Source: Caballeronia mineralivorans PML1(12)
GTDB taxonomy: Bacteria; Pseudomonadota; Gammaproteobacteria; Burkholderiales; Burkholderiaceae
Length of the DNA stretch: 64,000 nt
Direction: 5' to 3'
Assembly (NCBI RefSeq): GCF_001028175.1
Contig: NZ_AEJF01000078.1
Span: 1-64,000 of the forward strand
Position numbers and translations under genes: made by a program. Shown in pieces: positions 1 through 8,525 of this stretch (its first letter is position 1; each line of letters begins with the position of its first letter). The notes beneath the pieces are model-generated. The model made no database searches and had not been told where the DNA came from. It saw nothing but the letters and a program-made list of their open reading frames with translations.

Positions 1-1
1 T

Positions 2-187
2 GAGGCGTCGGTGCGCATCCGCCGCGCGCCGCCGGCCGGTGAGGAAGCAACGGGCGAAAGCCGTGTGTTCCGGATCGCGCAGACGGGATCGTTCGAAAAC
101 GGCGGTCAGGCGCGCCGGGCGTGCTTGCTGCATGCGGAAAAGCTGATCGACGGCCAGATCGACGGCCAGACTGTTGCGGATCTGTGA
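2..187 (+). CDS. C-terminal fragment of an unrecognised protein
   Basis: An open frame enters from the left edge and stops with TGA at 185-187, leaving 61 codons. The translated tail ends in EKLIDGQIDGQTVADL and is hydrophilic. I do not recognise the family, and the start lies outside the window. The codon choice (G/C in third positions) agrees with a real coding end. It is followed by a 91-base gap before infA, so it is probably a separate unit. Confidence 0.5.
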   Translation, partial: EASVRIRRAPPAGEEATGESRVFRIAQTGSFENGGQARRACLLHAEKLIDGQIDGQTVADL

Positions 188-278
188 CTAAGCGCGACAG
201 TTAGGCATCAAAAGGCATCGCGAGGTCGGGCCGGTCTCGCATACAATCGCAACGAATCAATGAATTAAGGAGCTTTAT

Positions 279-548
279 ATGGCGAAAGAAGAGTTACTCG
301 AGCTGGACGGCATTGTTGACGAAGTGCTTCCCGACAGCCGCTACCGCGTGACGCTGGACAACGGCGTGGTCGTGGGCGCGTACGCATCGGGCCGCATGCG
401 CAAGAACCACATCCGGATTCTCGCGGGCGACCGCGTGACGCTGGAATTGTCGGTGTATGACCTGACGAAAGGCCGGATCAACTTCCGGCACAAGGACGAA
501 CGCGCGACCGGCGGCGGTGGTCAGCGTCCGCAAATGCGTCGCCGCTAA
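279..548 (+). CDS. infA: Translation initiation factor IF-1 (second-type copy)
   Basis: IF-1 binds the A site of the 30S subunit and helps IF-2 and IF-3 select the initiator tRNA. The 89-residue product is one OB-fold: it opens with [11 protein letters not shown] and contains the typical [23 protein letters not shown] and GRINFRH segments. It ends in a Gly/Arg-rich tail ([12 protein letters not shown]) longer than the classical 72-residue form, as is common in betaproteobacterial second copies. A strong Shine-Dalgarno TAAGGAG (266-272) lies six bases before the ATG. The gene stands alone, away from any ribosomal-protein operon, which suggests a paralogue beside the usual infA. The family is clear; that it is the second copy is inferred from context. 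Confidence 0.95.
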   Translation: MAKEELLELDGIVDEVLPDSRYRVTLDNGVVVGAYASGRMRKNHIRILAGDRVTLELSVYDLTKGRINFRHKDERATGGGGQRPQMRRR

Positions 549-748
549 GCAAAAAGGCTGTCGTGGCGCGCCGTTAAGGCGAGTCCTGCACAGTCCTGTG
601 CGTCAGAGTCGAGAGCCAAGCTTCGTCGGCGCCGCCGCTGGATGCTGCCAGTCAGCATCGCATGGCGCCGATGCCGCTCTCTCACGCGCTTTATTCTGCT
701 TTATCCTCGCTTTGTTCTTTAAGGCGCGTTGTTTTTATTCAAAACAAA

Positions 749-1639
749 TCAACGCCCCTTTCGGGCCGCCAGCAATCCGTTGAGGCCTGCGGCGAAGCCG
801 TCGCCGTCGTTCGTGGCCGACACAAACGTCGCGTGCGACTGCACTTCCGCCGACGCCTGCCCCATCACAATGGACACGCCCGCCACATCGAACATGGCGA
901 CGTCGTTGCCCATGTCCCCCAGCACCGCCACATTTTCCATCGCAACGCCCGCAAGCCGCGCCAGTTCGCGCACGCCCTCGCCCTTGTTCGCGAGCGGATG
1001 CGTGATGTCAAGGTAATAGGTTTGTGAGCGCATCGCCATCGCGCGGCCTTTGAGCGTGTCCTGGAACTCGGCTTCCTTGCGCTGAAGCAGCGCCGCATCA
1101 TTCGTCGACGCGACAATCTTTTCGATCGAATTCAGATCGATATTTTCGAAACGCTTGACCACCACAGCGTCATATCCGACCGTCCGGCGTTCCAACGGCA
1201 CGTATTCGCCGCCGGGATTCGTGATGTACCACTGGTCGTCGATGAACACCCACGCGTCGATCCCGTCACGCTCCAGGCTTTGCAGCGCCGTCTGCGCCGC
1301 GTCACGCGGCAGCCAATGAGCGCTCAACGTTTTCCAGCCGGCGGGATCGACGAGCTTGCCGCCGTTGAAAGCGGCAAACGGCGTCTTGATTCCCAGCGTT
1401 TCCACGATCGAATGCATGCCCTTGCCCGGCCGGCTGCTCGCTACCGTGAATTGGACGCCCGCGGCGGTGAGATTGCGCACGGCTTCCTTCGCGGCCTCAC
1501 CGAGCGACTTGTCCGTGTAGAGCAGCGTGCCGTCGCAATCGGAGATCACGAGTTCGATCTTGGCCAACGCGGCCAAGGCCTGTTCCGGGTCGCCATGACC
1601 GGCAGTGAGCTTCAAACCGGTAGCGCCGATGGCTGTCAT
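749..1639 (-). CDS. Cof-type HAD-IIB phosphatase
   Basis: The 296-residue protein is a haloacid-dehalogenase-superfamily hydrolase of the Cof (IIB) class. Motif I is SDCDGTLL (nucleophile Asp34, acid/base Asp36), motif II is ASSRP, and motif IV is GDMGNDVAMF near residue 240. These cytoplasmic enzymes dephosphorylate sugar phosphates, nucleotides or cofactors; the substrate cannot be read here. Its start overlaps the stop of the upstream ROK kinase by four bases (ATGA), so the two are translationally coupled and form the end of the zwf operon. A role in sugar-phosphate turnover is inferred from that context. Confidence 0.88.
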   Translation of the reverse strand: MTAIGATGLKLTAGHGDPEQALAALAKIELVISDCDGTLLYTDKSLGEAAKEAVRNLTAAGVQFTVASSRPGKGMHSIVETLGIKTPFAAFNGGKLVDPAGWKTLSAHWLPRDAAQTALQSLERDGIDAWVFIDDQWYITNPGGEYVPLERRTVGYDAVVVKRFENIDLNSIEKIVASTNDAALLQRKEAEFQDTLKGRAMAMRSQTYYLDITHPLANKGEGVRELARLAGVAMENVAVLGDMGNDVAMFDVAGVSIVMGQASAEVQSHATFVSATNDGDGFAAGLNGLLAARKGR

Positions 1640-2457
1640 TCGAACGCTCCCGCGGGTAATTGCCGCGTCTCGCGCACGGAGCGCGGGTGCCAGAGCCTCG
1701 CGCCGCCTTCAATGCCTGCCTCGTTCGACACGACTTTCACGTTACCCGGCAAGTCGAAATTGAGATTGGCCGCATTGCCGCCGCCGATCCACAGCCTGTC
1801 GTAGTTCACCAGCGAACTCAGGATGCCGATGATCTTCTCCACGCGACGATTCCAGCGCTTGTTGCCCGCCTTGTCGCGCGCCGCGTTGCCGATATATTCG
1901 TCGTACGTCTTGTTCTTGCTCACCGGATGGTGCGCCAGTTCGAGATGCGGCATCAGTTCGCCATCGCGGAAAAGCGCGGTGCCGGCGCCCGTGCCGAGCG
2001 TCAGCACGAGCTCGATACCTTTACCGTCGATGGCAGCGAGCCCCTGCATTTCGGCGTCGTTGATGATGCGCACCGGCAGGTTCCCCAAGTGCTCGGCGAG
2101 CATCTGCGCGAGCGGCACGTTGCGCCAGTATTCATTGCCAAGATTCGGTGCGGTCAGCACATGGTTGTCGCGTACTACGCCCGGAAAACCGATCGAGATC
2201 TGCGTGGGCGGCAGCGGCTTTACCAGCGGTCCGACCAGCTCCACCAGTTTTTCCACCAGCACGTCTGGCGGGCACGGATGCGGCGTGGCCACTTTTAGCC
2301 GCTCGGTTTCCATCTTCCCGTGTGCGTCGATGATGGCAGCCTTCAGGCCAGTGCCGCCCACATCGATGGCTAGAATCCGTTCTTTCGCGCTTTTGCGTTT
2401 TGCTGTCTTGCTTGCGGCCGTCTTTTTCACTGCTGTCTTGCGTGCTGCCGTCCCCAT
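1636..2457 (-). CDS. ppgK: ROK-family glucokinase, probably polyphosphate-dependent
   Basis: The 273-residue product is a ROK sugar kinase. The phosphate-binding motif DVGGTGLKAA is at residues 32-41, followed by FPGVV, the substrate-site NDAEMQG and the TLGTGAGTALF glycine loop. Length and motif spelling resemble polyphosphate glucokinases, which make glucose 6-phosphate from glucose with polyphosphate or ATP. The first about 26 residues are an unusual Lys/Ala/Thr-rich tail (MGTAARKTAVKK...). I chose the ATG at 2457 because AAGGAGAAC precedes it; the open frame continues upstream into zwf. It starts 10 bases after the zwf stop, so kinase and dehydrogenase are co-expressed and supply 6-phosphogluconolactone. 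The phosphate donor is inferred. Confidence 0.8.
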   Translation of the reverse strand: MGTAARKTAVKKTAASKTAKRKSAKERILAIDVGGTGLKAAIIDAHGKMETERLKVATPHPCPPDVLVEKLVELVGPLVKPLPPTQISIGFPGVVRDNHVLTAPNLGNEYWRNVPLAQMLAEHLGNLPVRIINDAEMQGLAAIDGKGIELVLTLGTGAGTALFRDGELMPHLELAHHPVSKNKTYDEYIGNAARDKAGNKRWNRRVEKIIGILSSLVNYDRLWIGGGNAANLNFDLPGNVKVVSNEAGIEGGARLWHPRSVRETRQLPAGAFE

Positions 2458-2467
2458 GCTGTTCTCC

Positions 2468-4006
2468 TTAGTTCTTGTCGTCTTGAGTGTGTTCGTCGGC
2501 CAGCGGGCGCCACGCGCGACCGTCGGCATTCAGCAGCGCGTCGGCTTCCTTCGGTCCCGCACGGCCCGCGGTGTAGCCATGTACCGGCAACGGACCGCCT
2601 TCGGGATGCAACACGTTGTCAACCGCCGCCCAGCTCGTTTCAATGCTGTCGGCGCGCTGGAACAGCGTTTCGTCGCCGAGCATACAGTCGTACAGCAGTG
2701 TTTCGTATCCGACGTTCGGTCTCTCGGCGAAAAAATCGCCATATTTGAACGATGACTTGACCGCCCCGATCTGCATCACCGGCCCTGGAACCTTCACGTT
2801 GAAATCGAAGGTCGTGCCGTGTTCCGGGTCGATGCGCAAGGTCAGCACGTTCGGCACGAGCTTATCCACGGCTGTATCGCGGAACAACAGGAATGGCACC
2901 GCTTTCAGTTGCACCGATATCTCCGTGCGCCGCGCCGTCATCCGCTTGCCGGTGCGTAGATAGAACGGCACGCCAGCCCAGCGCCAGTTTTCGACAAACA
3001 CCCGAGCCGCCGCATAGGTCTCCGTCTGGCTGTCCGGCGCGACGTCGGGTTCCTCGCGATACCCCGCCATCGTCGGCGATTTCTCGTATTGGCCGAGCAC
3101 GACGTCGCCGGGTTTCAGAGGCTGGATGGCGTCGAAGATTTCCGCTTTCTTGTCGCGCACGGCTTCGGCGTCGAATGAATTCGGCGGTTCCATGGCGACC
3201 ATGCCGAGCAACTGGAACAGGTGGTTCGGGAGCATGTCGCGGAAAGCGCCGGTCTGCTCGTAAAACCCGCCGCGCCCTTCCACACCAATGGTTTCCGCCG
3301 CTGTGATCTGCACGTGATCGATGTATTCGCGCCGGAAAATCGGCTCGAACAGCGCGTTGGCGAAGCGCACGGTGAGAATGCTCTGAACCGTGTCCTTGCC
3401 GAGAAAGTGATCGATGCGATAAATCTGGTTTTCGCCGGCGAACTTGAGAATGCTCTCGTTCAGATCCTTCGCCGAGGCATAGTCATGCCCGAACGGCTTT
3501 TCGATCACCACGCGCCGGAAGCCCTGCTCGCTCTCTTTCAACAATCCGACCTTGCCGAGCCGCTCGACGATCGGCTTGAAGAAGCGCGAACTGACGGCGA
3601 GATAAAAAATGACATTTCCGTTGTCGCCCAACGTCTGCTTCAGCTTGTTAAATACGTCGTCGGTTTCAAACTCGCCTGCTACGTATTGCAGGCGGTCCGC
3701 GACCCAGTTCCACGCTTTCTCGTCGAGTTTCGAGGTATGGAAAGCGCCGGCTTTATCGGCGGCGAATTTTTTAAGCGAATCAGTCAGTTGGTCGCGCCAC
3801 ACGCTCGTTTCGAGTTCGCCGTGGTTCACGCCGATGATCTTCATTCTGTCGTCGAGCAGGCCATCCGACGACAGGTTGTACAGCGCCGGCATCAGCAGCC
3901 GTTTGGTCAGGTCCCCGGCTGCGCCGAAGATGACCAGCGTGCACGGCGGGGCGGGATGCTTAGCCAGTGGCGGCGAGGAGGTTGCGGTAGCGAGTGAGGT
4001 CGACAT
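2468..4006 (-). CDS. zwf: Glucose-6-phosphate 1-dehydrogenase
   Basis: This enzyme oxidises glucose 6-phosphate to 6-phosphoglucono-lactone with NAD(P)+, feeding the Entner-Doudoroff and pentose-phosphate routes. The 512-residue protein has the Rossmann motif GAAGDLTKR at 28-36, the active-site segment YRIDHFLGKDTVQ with the catalytic His, and the VIEKPFGHD signature, and is full length. I place the start at the ATG at 4006 (MSTSLATA), ten codons inside the longest frame, because conserved sequence begins shortly after and the extension is atypical. It leads a three-gene operon with the ROK kinase and HAD phosphatase. No 6-phosphogluconolactonase is beside it. Confidence 0.96.
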   Translation of the reverse strand: MSTSLATATSSPPLAKHPAPPCTLVIFGAAGDLTKRLLMPALYNLSSDGLLDDRMKIIGVNHGELETSVWRDQLTDSLKKFAADKAGAFHTSKLDEKAWNWVADRLQYVAGEFETDDVFNKLKQTLGDNGNVIFYLAVSSRFFKPIVERLGKVGLLKESEQGFRRVVIEKPFGHDYASAKDLNESILKFAGENQIYRIDHFLGKDTVQSILTVRFANALFEPIFRREYIDHVQITAAETIGVEGRGGFYEQTGAFRDMLPNHLFQLLGMVAMEPPNSFDAEAVRDKKAEIFDAIQPLKPGDVVLGQYEKSPTMAGYREEPDVAPDSQTETYAAARVFVENWRWAGVPFYLRTGKRMTARRTEISVQLKAVPFLLFRDTAVDKLVPNVLTLRIDPEHGTTFDFNVKVPGPVMQIGAVKSSFKYGDFFAERPNVGYETLLYDCMLGDETLFQRADSIETSWAAVDNVLHPEGGPLPVHGYTAGRAGPKEADALLNADGRAWRPLADEHTQDDKN

Positions 4007-4209
4007 AGGGTTCTTTGAAAAAAGAGTTGAGCGCACTGCCTATTAAAGACCATGTTGGCCGCTTCACAGTTCAAAATCCCGGCCAATCGGCCTGCTTATG
4101 CCATCCGGCGTATGCAATATGTAATCAGCGCGGGGGCTGTGCCGTAGAATGTCGGCACCTCGCGGCGGCTCGCCCGGCCTCGTTTCCCTTATCAGGGCAG
4201 GAGTTTCAC

Positions 4210-5097
4210 ATGAATCAAACACTCTCCCCGGCACAACTCGCCGCCTATTTCGACCGCATCGGCTGCATCGGCTATTCCGCGCCAGATCGCGGGCCTCACC
4301 AGGCCACGTCCGATACCCTGCACGCGCTGCATCGGCTGCATCCGCAGGCCATCCCGTTCGAAAACCTCGACGCGCTGCTTGGGCGCACGCCGCGTCTCGA
4401 CCTGGAGTCGGTGTTCGCGAAGCTCGTGACGGCGCGGCGCGGCGGTTATTGCTATGAACACAACCTGCTGTTTCGCGCGGTGCTCAACACGCTCGGCTTC
4501 GAAACCACCGGCCTTGCCGCGCGCGTGATGTGGAGCGACCCGGCCGCGATGCCGCCGCGCACCCACATGATGCTCCTGGTCGAAACGCCCGATGAAACCT
4601 GGCTGACGGACGTCGGCTTCGGCAGCATGACGTTGAGCGCCCCGCTGCTGTTCGACACCGGCCGCGAACAGACGACACCGCACGAGACGTTTCGCATCGA
4701 CCTGATCGAGCGCGGCGATTTCTTGCTACAGGTGAAACTCGGCGATGCCTGGAAGCCGATCTATCGTTTCGACCTCGAACCGCAATTTCCCGCCGATTAC
4801 GCAATGGCGAACCATTATGTATCGACCTTTCCCGAGTCGATATTCCTGAACCACCTGATCGTGGCGCGGGTGATGCCCGGTGAACGCCGGACCCTGTTCG
4901 ACGCGACCCTGACGCGACGCGGCAAGGCCAGTGGTTTCGAAGCCAAGCGCGAACTGACAACGGCCGCCGAACTGCGCGGCGTACTGCAAGACGTGTTCGG
5001 GCTCGCGCTGGCCGATAACGAAACCTCGCCCCCAGCCGGCGGACTCGACACCGTGCTCGAGCGCATCATCCGGTCGTCCGTATCCACCCCGTCCTGA
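4210..5097 (+). CDS. nat: Arylamine N-acetyltransferase
   Basis: The cytoplasmic NAT family transfers acetyl from acetyl-CoA to arylamines, hydrazines or N-hydroxyarylamines. The 295-residue protein carries the Cys-His-Asp triad: Cys81 in RRGGYCYEHN, His119 in RTHMML and Asp134 in WLTDVGFG. RRGGYCYE is the family signature. The open frame extends to 4015, but conserved sequence begins only at MNQTLSPAQL. The ATG at 4210 is preceded by GGCAGGAG, so I use it. The gene is divergent from zwf and is followed nine bases after its stop by the penicillin-binding protein gene, possibly co-transcribed. Confidence 0.95.
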   Translation: MNQTLSPAQLAAYFDRIGCIGYSAPDRGPHQATSDTLHALHRLHPQAIPFENLDALLGRTPRLDLESVFAKLVTARRGGYCYEHNLLFRAVLNTLGFETTGLAARVMWSDPAAMPPRTHMMLLVETPDETWLTDVGFGSMTLSAPLLFDTGREQTTPHETFRIDLIERGDFLLQVKLGDAWKPIYRFDLEPQFPADYAMANHYVSTFPESIFLNHLIVARVMPGERRTLFDATLTRRGKASGFEAKRELTTAAELRGVLQDVFGLALADNETSPPAGGLDTVLERIIRSSVSTPS

Positions 5098-5106
5098 TTC
5101 GTCGCG

Positions 5107-6810
5107 ATGCGTAAAACCGCCAAGCGAGCCCATGAATCTTATCGGACGCCCGTGAAAAATGCCGTGCTCGAAAGCCGGTTGCCGCGATGGCGCTCCACGC
5201 TGGTCGTGCTGCTGATGTTCGGTGCGTTCGCGTCGCTCGCGGCGCGCGCGCTGTGGGTGCAGGTCGTGAACCAGGATTTTTATATCGGCGAGGGGCAAAA
5301 GCGTTATCAACGCACGCTGGAACTCAGCGCGACGCGCGGGCGCATTGTCGACCGCAACGGCGCAATACTGGCCGTGAGTCTCGCAACCTACGCCATCTGG
5401 GCAACGCCGTCACGCTTCGATCCGCAGACCCAGCCGCCTATCGCCCGCCTGCTTGGCATGCCCGAGAAAGAACTGGCACGCCGCCTAGGCGCGGAGCGCT
5501 CGTTTGTGCTGCTGAAACGGCAAGTGGATGCCGACACCGCCGCGCGTATCGCGGAAACCGGGCTGGCGGGCGTGACGCTCGTGGCCGACACAAAACGCTT
5601 CTATCCCGAAGGGGAATCGGCGGCCCACGTGGTCGGTTTCACCGATAACGAGGACAAGGGCCAGGAAGGCATCGAACTCGCGGCGAACGACCGGTTGACG
5701 GGCGAACACGGTCAGCGCGAGGTGATTCGCGACCGGCTCGGGCGAGTGGTGTCGGAGATCGGCGAAGTCGAGTTGCCGGAGAATGGCGAGACGATTCATC
5801 TGACCATCGACCGCCGCATCCAGCAGCTTGCGCACACGCAACTGGCGGCGGCGATCACGAAGCATCGCGCACGCGCAGGCAGCGTGGTCGTGCTCGACGC
5901 GAAGAACGGCGAGATCCTTGCTCTCGCGAACTATCCCACCTTCGATCCGAACGACCGCACGCGGCTGACCGGTGAGCAGTTGCGCAACCGCGCGCTGACC
6001 GACACGTTCGAGCCGGGTTCGACCATCAAGCCGCTGGTGGCGGCGCTCGCTATCGACATGGGGCATGTGCGGCCGGACACGCGCATTGATACCTCGCCAG
6101 GCACGTTCAAGCTCGGGCCGAACGTGATCCACGATACATCGAACCACGGTGTCATCACGGTCTCCGAAGCCGTGCAGATGTCGAGCAATATCGCGCTGAC
6201 CAAACTCTCGCTCAAGCTTCGCCCGCAAACGGTGTGGGACAAGTATCGCGAATACGGCATCGGTCGTGCGCCGGACCTGACCTTCCCGGGCGCTGCGACC
6301 GGGCGTTTGCGGGCGTACGAACGCTGGCGGCCGATCGAGCAGGCAACCATGGCCTACGGCTACGGCCTCTCGTTGTCGCTGTTGCAGATCGCGCAGGTTT
6401 ATACGGCTTACGCGGGAACCGGCGAGTTCCGGCAATCGATGCTGATTCGCGGCCAGGTCACGCCTGACCCGGTACAGGTGACGAAACCCGCGACGGCGGC
6501 GGCCGTGCGCGACATGCTCGAACTCGCGATGGGACCCCGTGGCACGGGACGTGCGGCAGCAGTAGACGGGTATCGCGTGGGCGGGAAGACCGGGACGGCG
6601 CGCAAGCAGGTCGGGCGTACGTATGCGGCGAACAAGTATCGCGCGTCGTTCGTCGGCATGGCGCCGATGAGCGATCCGCAAGTGATCGTTGCCGTGATGA
6701 TCGATGAACCCTCGGCGGGTGCTTACTATGGCGGCACCGTCGCCGGGCCGGTGTTCTCAGGCGTGGTTGGCGGTACGATGCAGCTTCTCGGCGTGCCCCC
6801 GGATGCATGA
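5107..6810 (+). CDS. Class B penicillin-binding protein (FtsI/PBP3-like transpeptidase), extra copy
   Basis: This is a peptidoglycan D,D-transpeptidase of 567 residues. One membrane anchor spans about residues 31-52. A dimerisation domain with the RGRIVDRNG motif (78-85) follows. The penicillin-binding domain has Ser305-x-x-Lys308 (GSTIK), an SSN box ending at Asn361 and KTG at 494-496. It cross-links septal or side-wall glycan in the periplasm. The neighbours are a NAT gene and a small lipoprotein gene, not the dcw division cluster, so I infer a paralogue of the main ftsI rather than the essential copy. No PASTA domain is visible. Confidence 0.92.
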   Translation: MRKTAKRAHESYRTPVKNAVLESRLPRWRSTLVVLLMFGAFASLAARALWVQVVNQDFYIGEGQKRYQRTLELSATRGRIVDRNGAILAVSLATYAIWATPSRFDPQTQPPIARLLGMPEKELARRLGAERSFVLLKRQVDADTAARIAETGLAGVTLVADTKRFYPEGESAAHVVGFTDNEDKGQEGIELAANDRLTGEHGQREVIRDRLGRVVSEIGEVELPENGETIHLTIDRRIQQLAHTQLAAAITKHRARAGSVVVLDAKNGEILALANYPTFDPNDRTRLTGEQLRNRALTDTFEPGSTIKPLVAALAIDMGHVRPDTRIDTSPGTFKLGPNVIHDTSNHGVITVSEAVQMSSNIALTKLSLKLRPQTVWDKYREYGIGRAPDLTFPGAATGRLRAYERWRPIEQATMAYGYGLSLSLLQIAQVYTAYAGTGEFRQSMLIRGQVTPDPVQVTKPATAAAVRDMLELAMGPRGTGRAAAVDGYRVGGKTGTARKQVGRTYAANKYRASFVGMAPMSDPQVIVAVMIDEPSAGAYYGGTVAGPVFSGVVGGTMQLLGVPPDA

Positions 6811-6941
6811 GCGCCGGCGAGCTTTCGTCACGGTTAGTCAGGGTCCACGCGGACGGAAAACGTAAGGCCGCCGTGATGTAATGGCAGATTGCCTTAGCCG
6901 AAATTCGACGAAAAAGTCAGTCGAAAACTTTGAAGGACACC

Positions 6942-7274
6942 ATGAAAAAGATTGTCGGCGCTCTCGCGCTCCCCTTGTTCCTGCTGCAAGCCTGTGCACA
7001 GTTTCATAACGCCGATGCCGGCCAGCCCGAAGTGGAAACGGCGACCAGCGCGTCGGTGGCGAGCATCGTTCAATGCCTGACGGACGAAGCGCAGAAACAC
7101 AACGCGACGTTCAAGAAAACGCCGATTCCCCAGGGCACCATGCTCGAATTCGGCGACTCCAACGTGATCAAGGTTCGCTTCGATAACGGCGAAACGTCGT
7201 ATCGGTTTTATCCGGGCGAGCGCCATCTGTCGAATCTATGGCTTGAAGGCGCGAGCAAGAAATGCGCGCCTTGA
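6942..7274 (+). CDS. Small predicted lipoprotein, unknown function
   Basis: The product of 110 residues starts with MKKIVGALALPLFLLQAC, a short lipoprotein-type signal with a candidate lipid-attached Cys at about residue 18. A soluble domain containing one Cys and a C-terminal KKCAP follows, giving a possible disulphide. I use the ATG at 6942 because GAAGGAC precedes it at the right distance; a TTG four codons upstream overlaps that site and is less likely. I do not recognise the family. The -2 Gln in the lipobox is unusual, so simple secretion is the alternative. Confidence 0.7.
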   Translation: MKKIVGALALPLFLLQACAQFHNADAGQPEVETATSASVASIVQCLTDEAQKHNATFKKTPIPQGTMLEFGDSNVIKVRFDNGETSYRFYPGERHLSNLWLEGASKKCAP

Positions 7275-7335
7275 GGTGTTTTGATGAGGTGTTTGATGGC
7301 CCGTTCGCAGCACGACCTTTTTTGGTCGACTGATC

Positions 7336-7614
7336 GTGCGTTCGACTAAAGCCATCAACGCCGTCGAGCGTCTCAAGACACGCTCCGGCAACCCGCACTA
7401 TGCTGCCGTCAGCTTGAGCGGCGGGCTTTTTTATCTCGTCGACCGGGCGGCAAGCGGTGAGCAGAAACTTTCCGCACCGCAGACCATGGACGATTTCGTG
7501 GCGTTTGTGAACGCGCTCAAGCCCGAGAAACCGCGACGCGTCAGCAAGCTCGACCTGGCGATGGACGAGCAGATCAAACGCAGCGGCAAGTCGCGGATTC
7601 CAGGGGACGAGTGA
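7336..7614 (+). CDS. Small conserved-looking hypothetical protein
   Basis: The frame encodes a basic protein of about 92 residues with no membrane segment or signal. It has a central LSGGLFYLVD segment, a short helix-forming stretch (TMDDFVAFVNALK) and a Lys/Arg-rich end. I cannot assign a family. The start is uncertain: GTG at 7336 is the first usual start, CTG at 7330 is possible, and the frame is open back to a stop at 7294. No good ribosome-binding site is seen. Codon bias fits a real gene. Confidence 0.5.
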   Translation: MRSTKAINAVERLKTRSGNPHYAAVSLSGGLFYLVDRAASGEQKLSAPQTMDDFVAFVNALKPEKPRRVSKLDLAMDEQIKRSGKSRIPGDE

Positions 7615-8065
7615 CGAGCTGTCAAGCATCTGTTCGATGTCCTGAGACAGTGGCAATCGTCACCGGTCGGTCGTCAGTGAAGCCCGGTTCGCTCCTCTCC
7701 CTACGCTCCCTACGCTCCCTACGCTCCGCCCCAACGTCCTACGTTAAGCATTGCGCCGCCGGACAATAGCGTTGTTCGGCGCATCCCCTTCGTGTGCCAG
7801 CGCACCGAAAACGTTTGCATTGCCCGTTTATTCGCGCGCTTTGCGTCTTCGCACGGTTATCGATGGCCTTCAATGTGCGATTTCAGACGGTGCGCGTATC
7901 CGGCGCTTGCGACCATGCATCAACGGTCGCATCAAACCGGGGGCCGCCCGACGCGCACATAGACGCGCAGGCGAAGAGGTATAGCCGGACGCCGCAACGG
8001 CCACGCCAGTCATCGAGAGAATCGACAGCGTGGCCTGAAGGACGCCGGCAAGCATGGGGGCGCAG
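7615..8065. other. 451-base gap with a short tandem repeat
   Basis: I see no convincing gene here. The only clear structure is three perfect copies of the 9-mer CCCTACGCT at 7699-7725, followed by a degenerate copy. Open frames in this stretch are short, lack ribosome-binding sites and overlap each other on both strands. Confidence 0.5.
7699..7725. repeat. 3 x 9-bp tandem repeat (CCCTACGCT)
   Basis: Three exact head-to-tail copies of CCCTACGCT are visible, with partial copies on both sides. The unit is in phase with codons but lies outside any gene I accept. This is a likely slippage-prone microsatellite. Confidence 0.85.
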
Positions 8066-8374
8066 ATGAAAGCCAAAAGATGTCCGACCTCGGAAGGTCC
8101 AGGAACGTCGACACAGGCCGACGCGGAGCTTCAACACATCGAACGTGCAATCGGCCAGTTGCGGGCGATGAGTCAGAAAGCGGCCGGCACGCTGAACGTC
8201 GAATACTGGCACGAACGGCTGACCGCAGTCTGTACCGGTTACGTGCTGGTGCCGGCGCAACGGCGCCGTATCGATGCGCTACGCAAGGTGCTGGACTCCC
8301 TTTCGCAACCGCAGGGCGACCCCACCTCGGGGCGCAAAAGAACGACCAACAGGCTTTGGGCGAAAGCGGCGTAA
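8066..8374 (+). CDS. Small hypothetical protein
   Basis: A 102-residue basic cytoplasmic protein is predicted. Its middle part (ELQHIERAIGQLRAMS, then VEYWHERLTAVCTGYVLVPAQRRRIDALRKVLDSL) looks like two or three amphipathic helices. I do not recognise the family. ATG at 8066 follows a GGGGG tract; an in-frame ATG lies four codons earlier. It sits alone between the repeat-bearing gap and the convergent nickel permease gene. Confidence 0.5.
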   Translation: MKAKRCPTSEGPGTSTQADAELQHIERAIGQLRAMSQKAAGTLNVEYWHERLTAVCTGYVLVPAQRRRIDALRKVLDSLSQPQGDPTSGRKRTTNRLWAKAA

Positions 8375-8525
8375 CTACGGCGCTTTCGCCATCGCGCACC
8401 ACGCGCGTAATCGAGCGCGGCTTTCGAGCCGCCCGAAGTCGTGTTCAAAGTAAAACGATCAGGTGTGTTTATCGATCGTGGGTTCGAAGGTTCATTAAGA
8501 AGCTTGCGGCGGCAGCCCGCTCGTT

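Noticed and set aside
4015..4209. N-terminal extension of the arylamine N-acetyltransferase frame
   Set aside because: The extension overlaps the zwf start and is unlike the family; ATG 4210 has a ribosome-binding site and fits the known N-terminus.
7870..8076. Minus-strand frame starting with a hydrophobic stretch
   Set aside because: It needs a TTG start, has only a distant GAGG, and overlaps the opposite small gene; the hydrophobic stretch alone is not enough.
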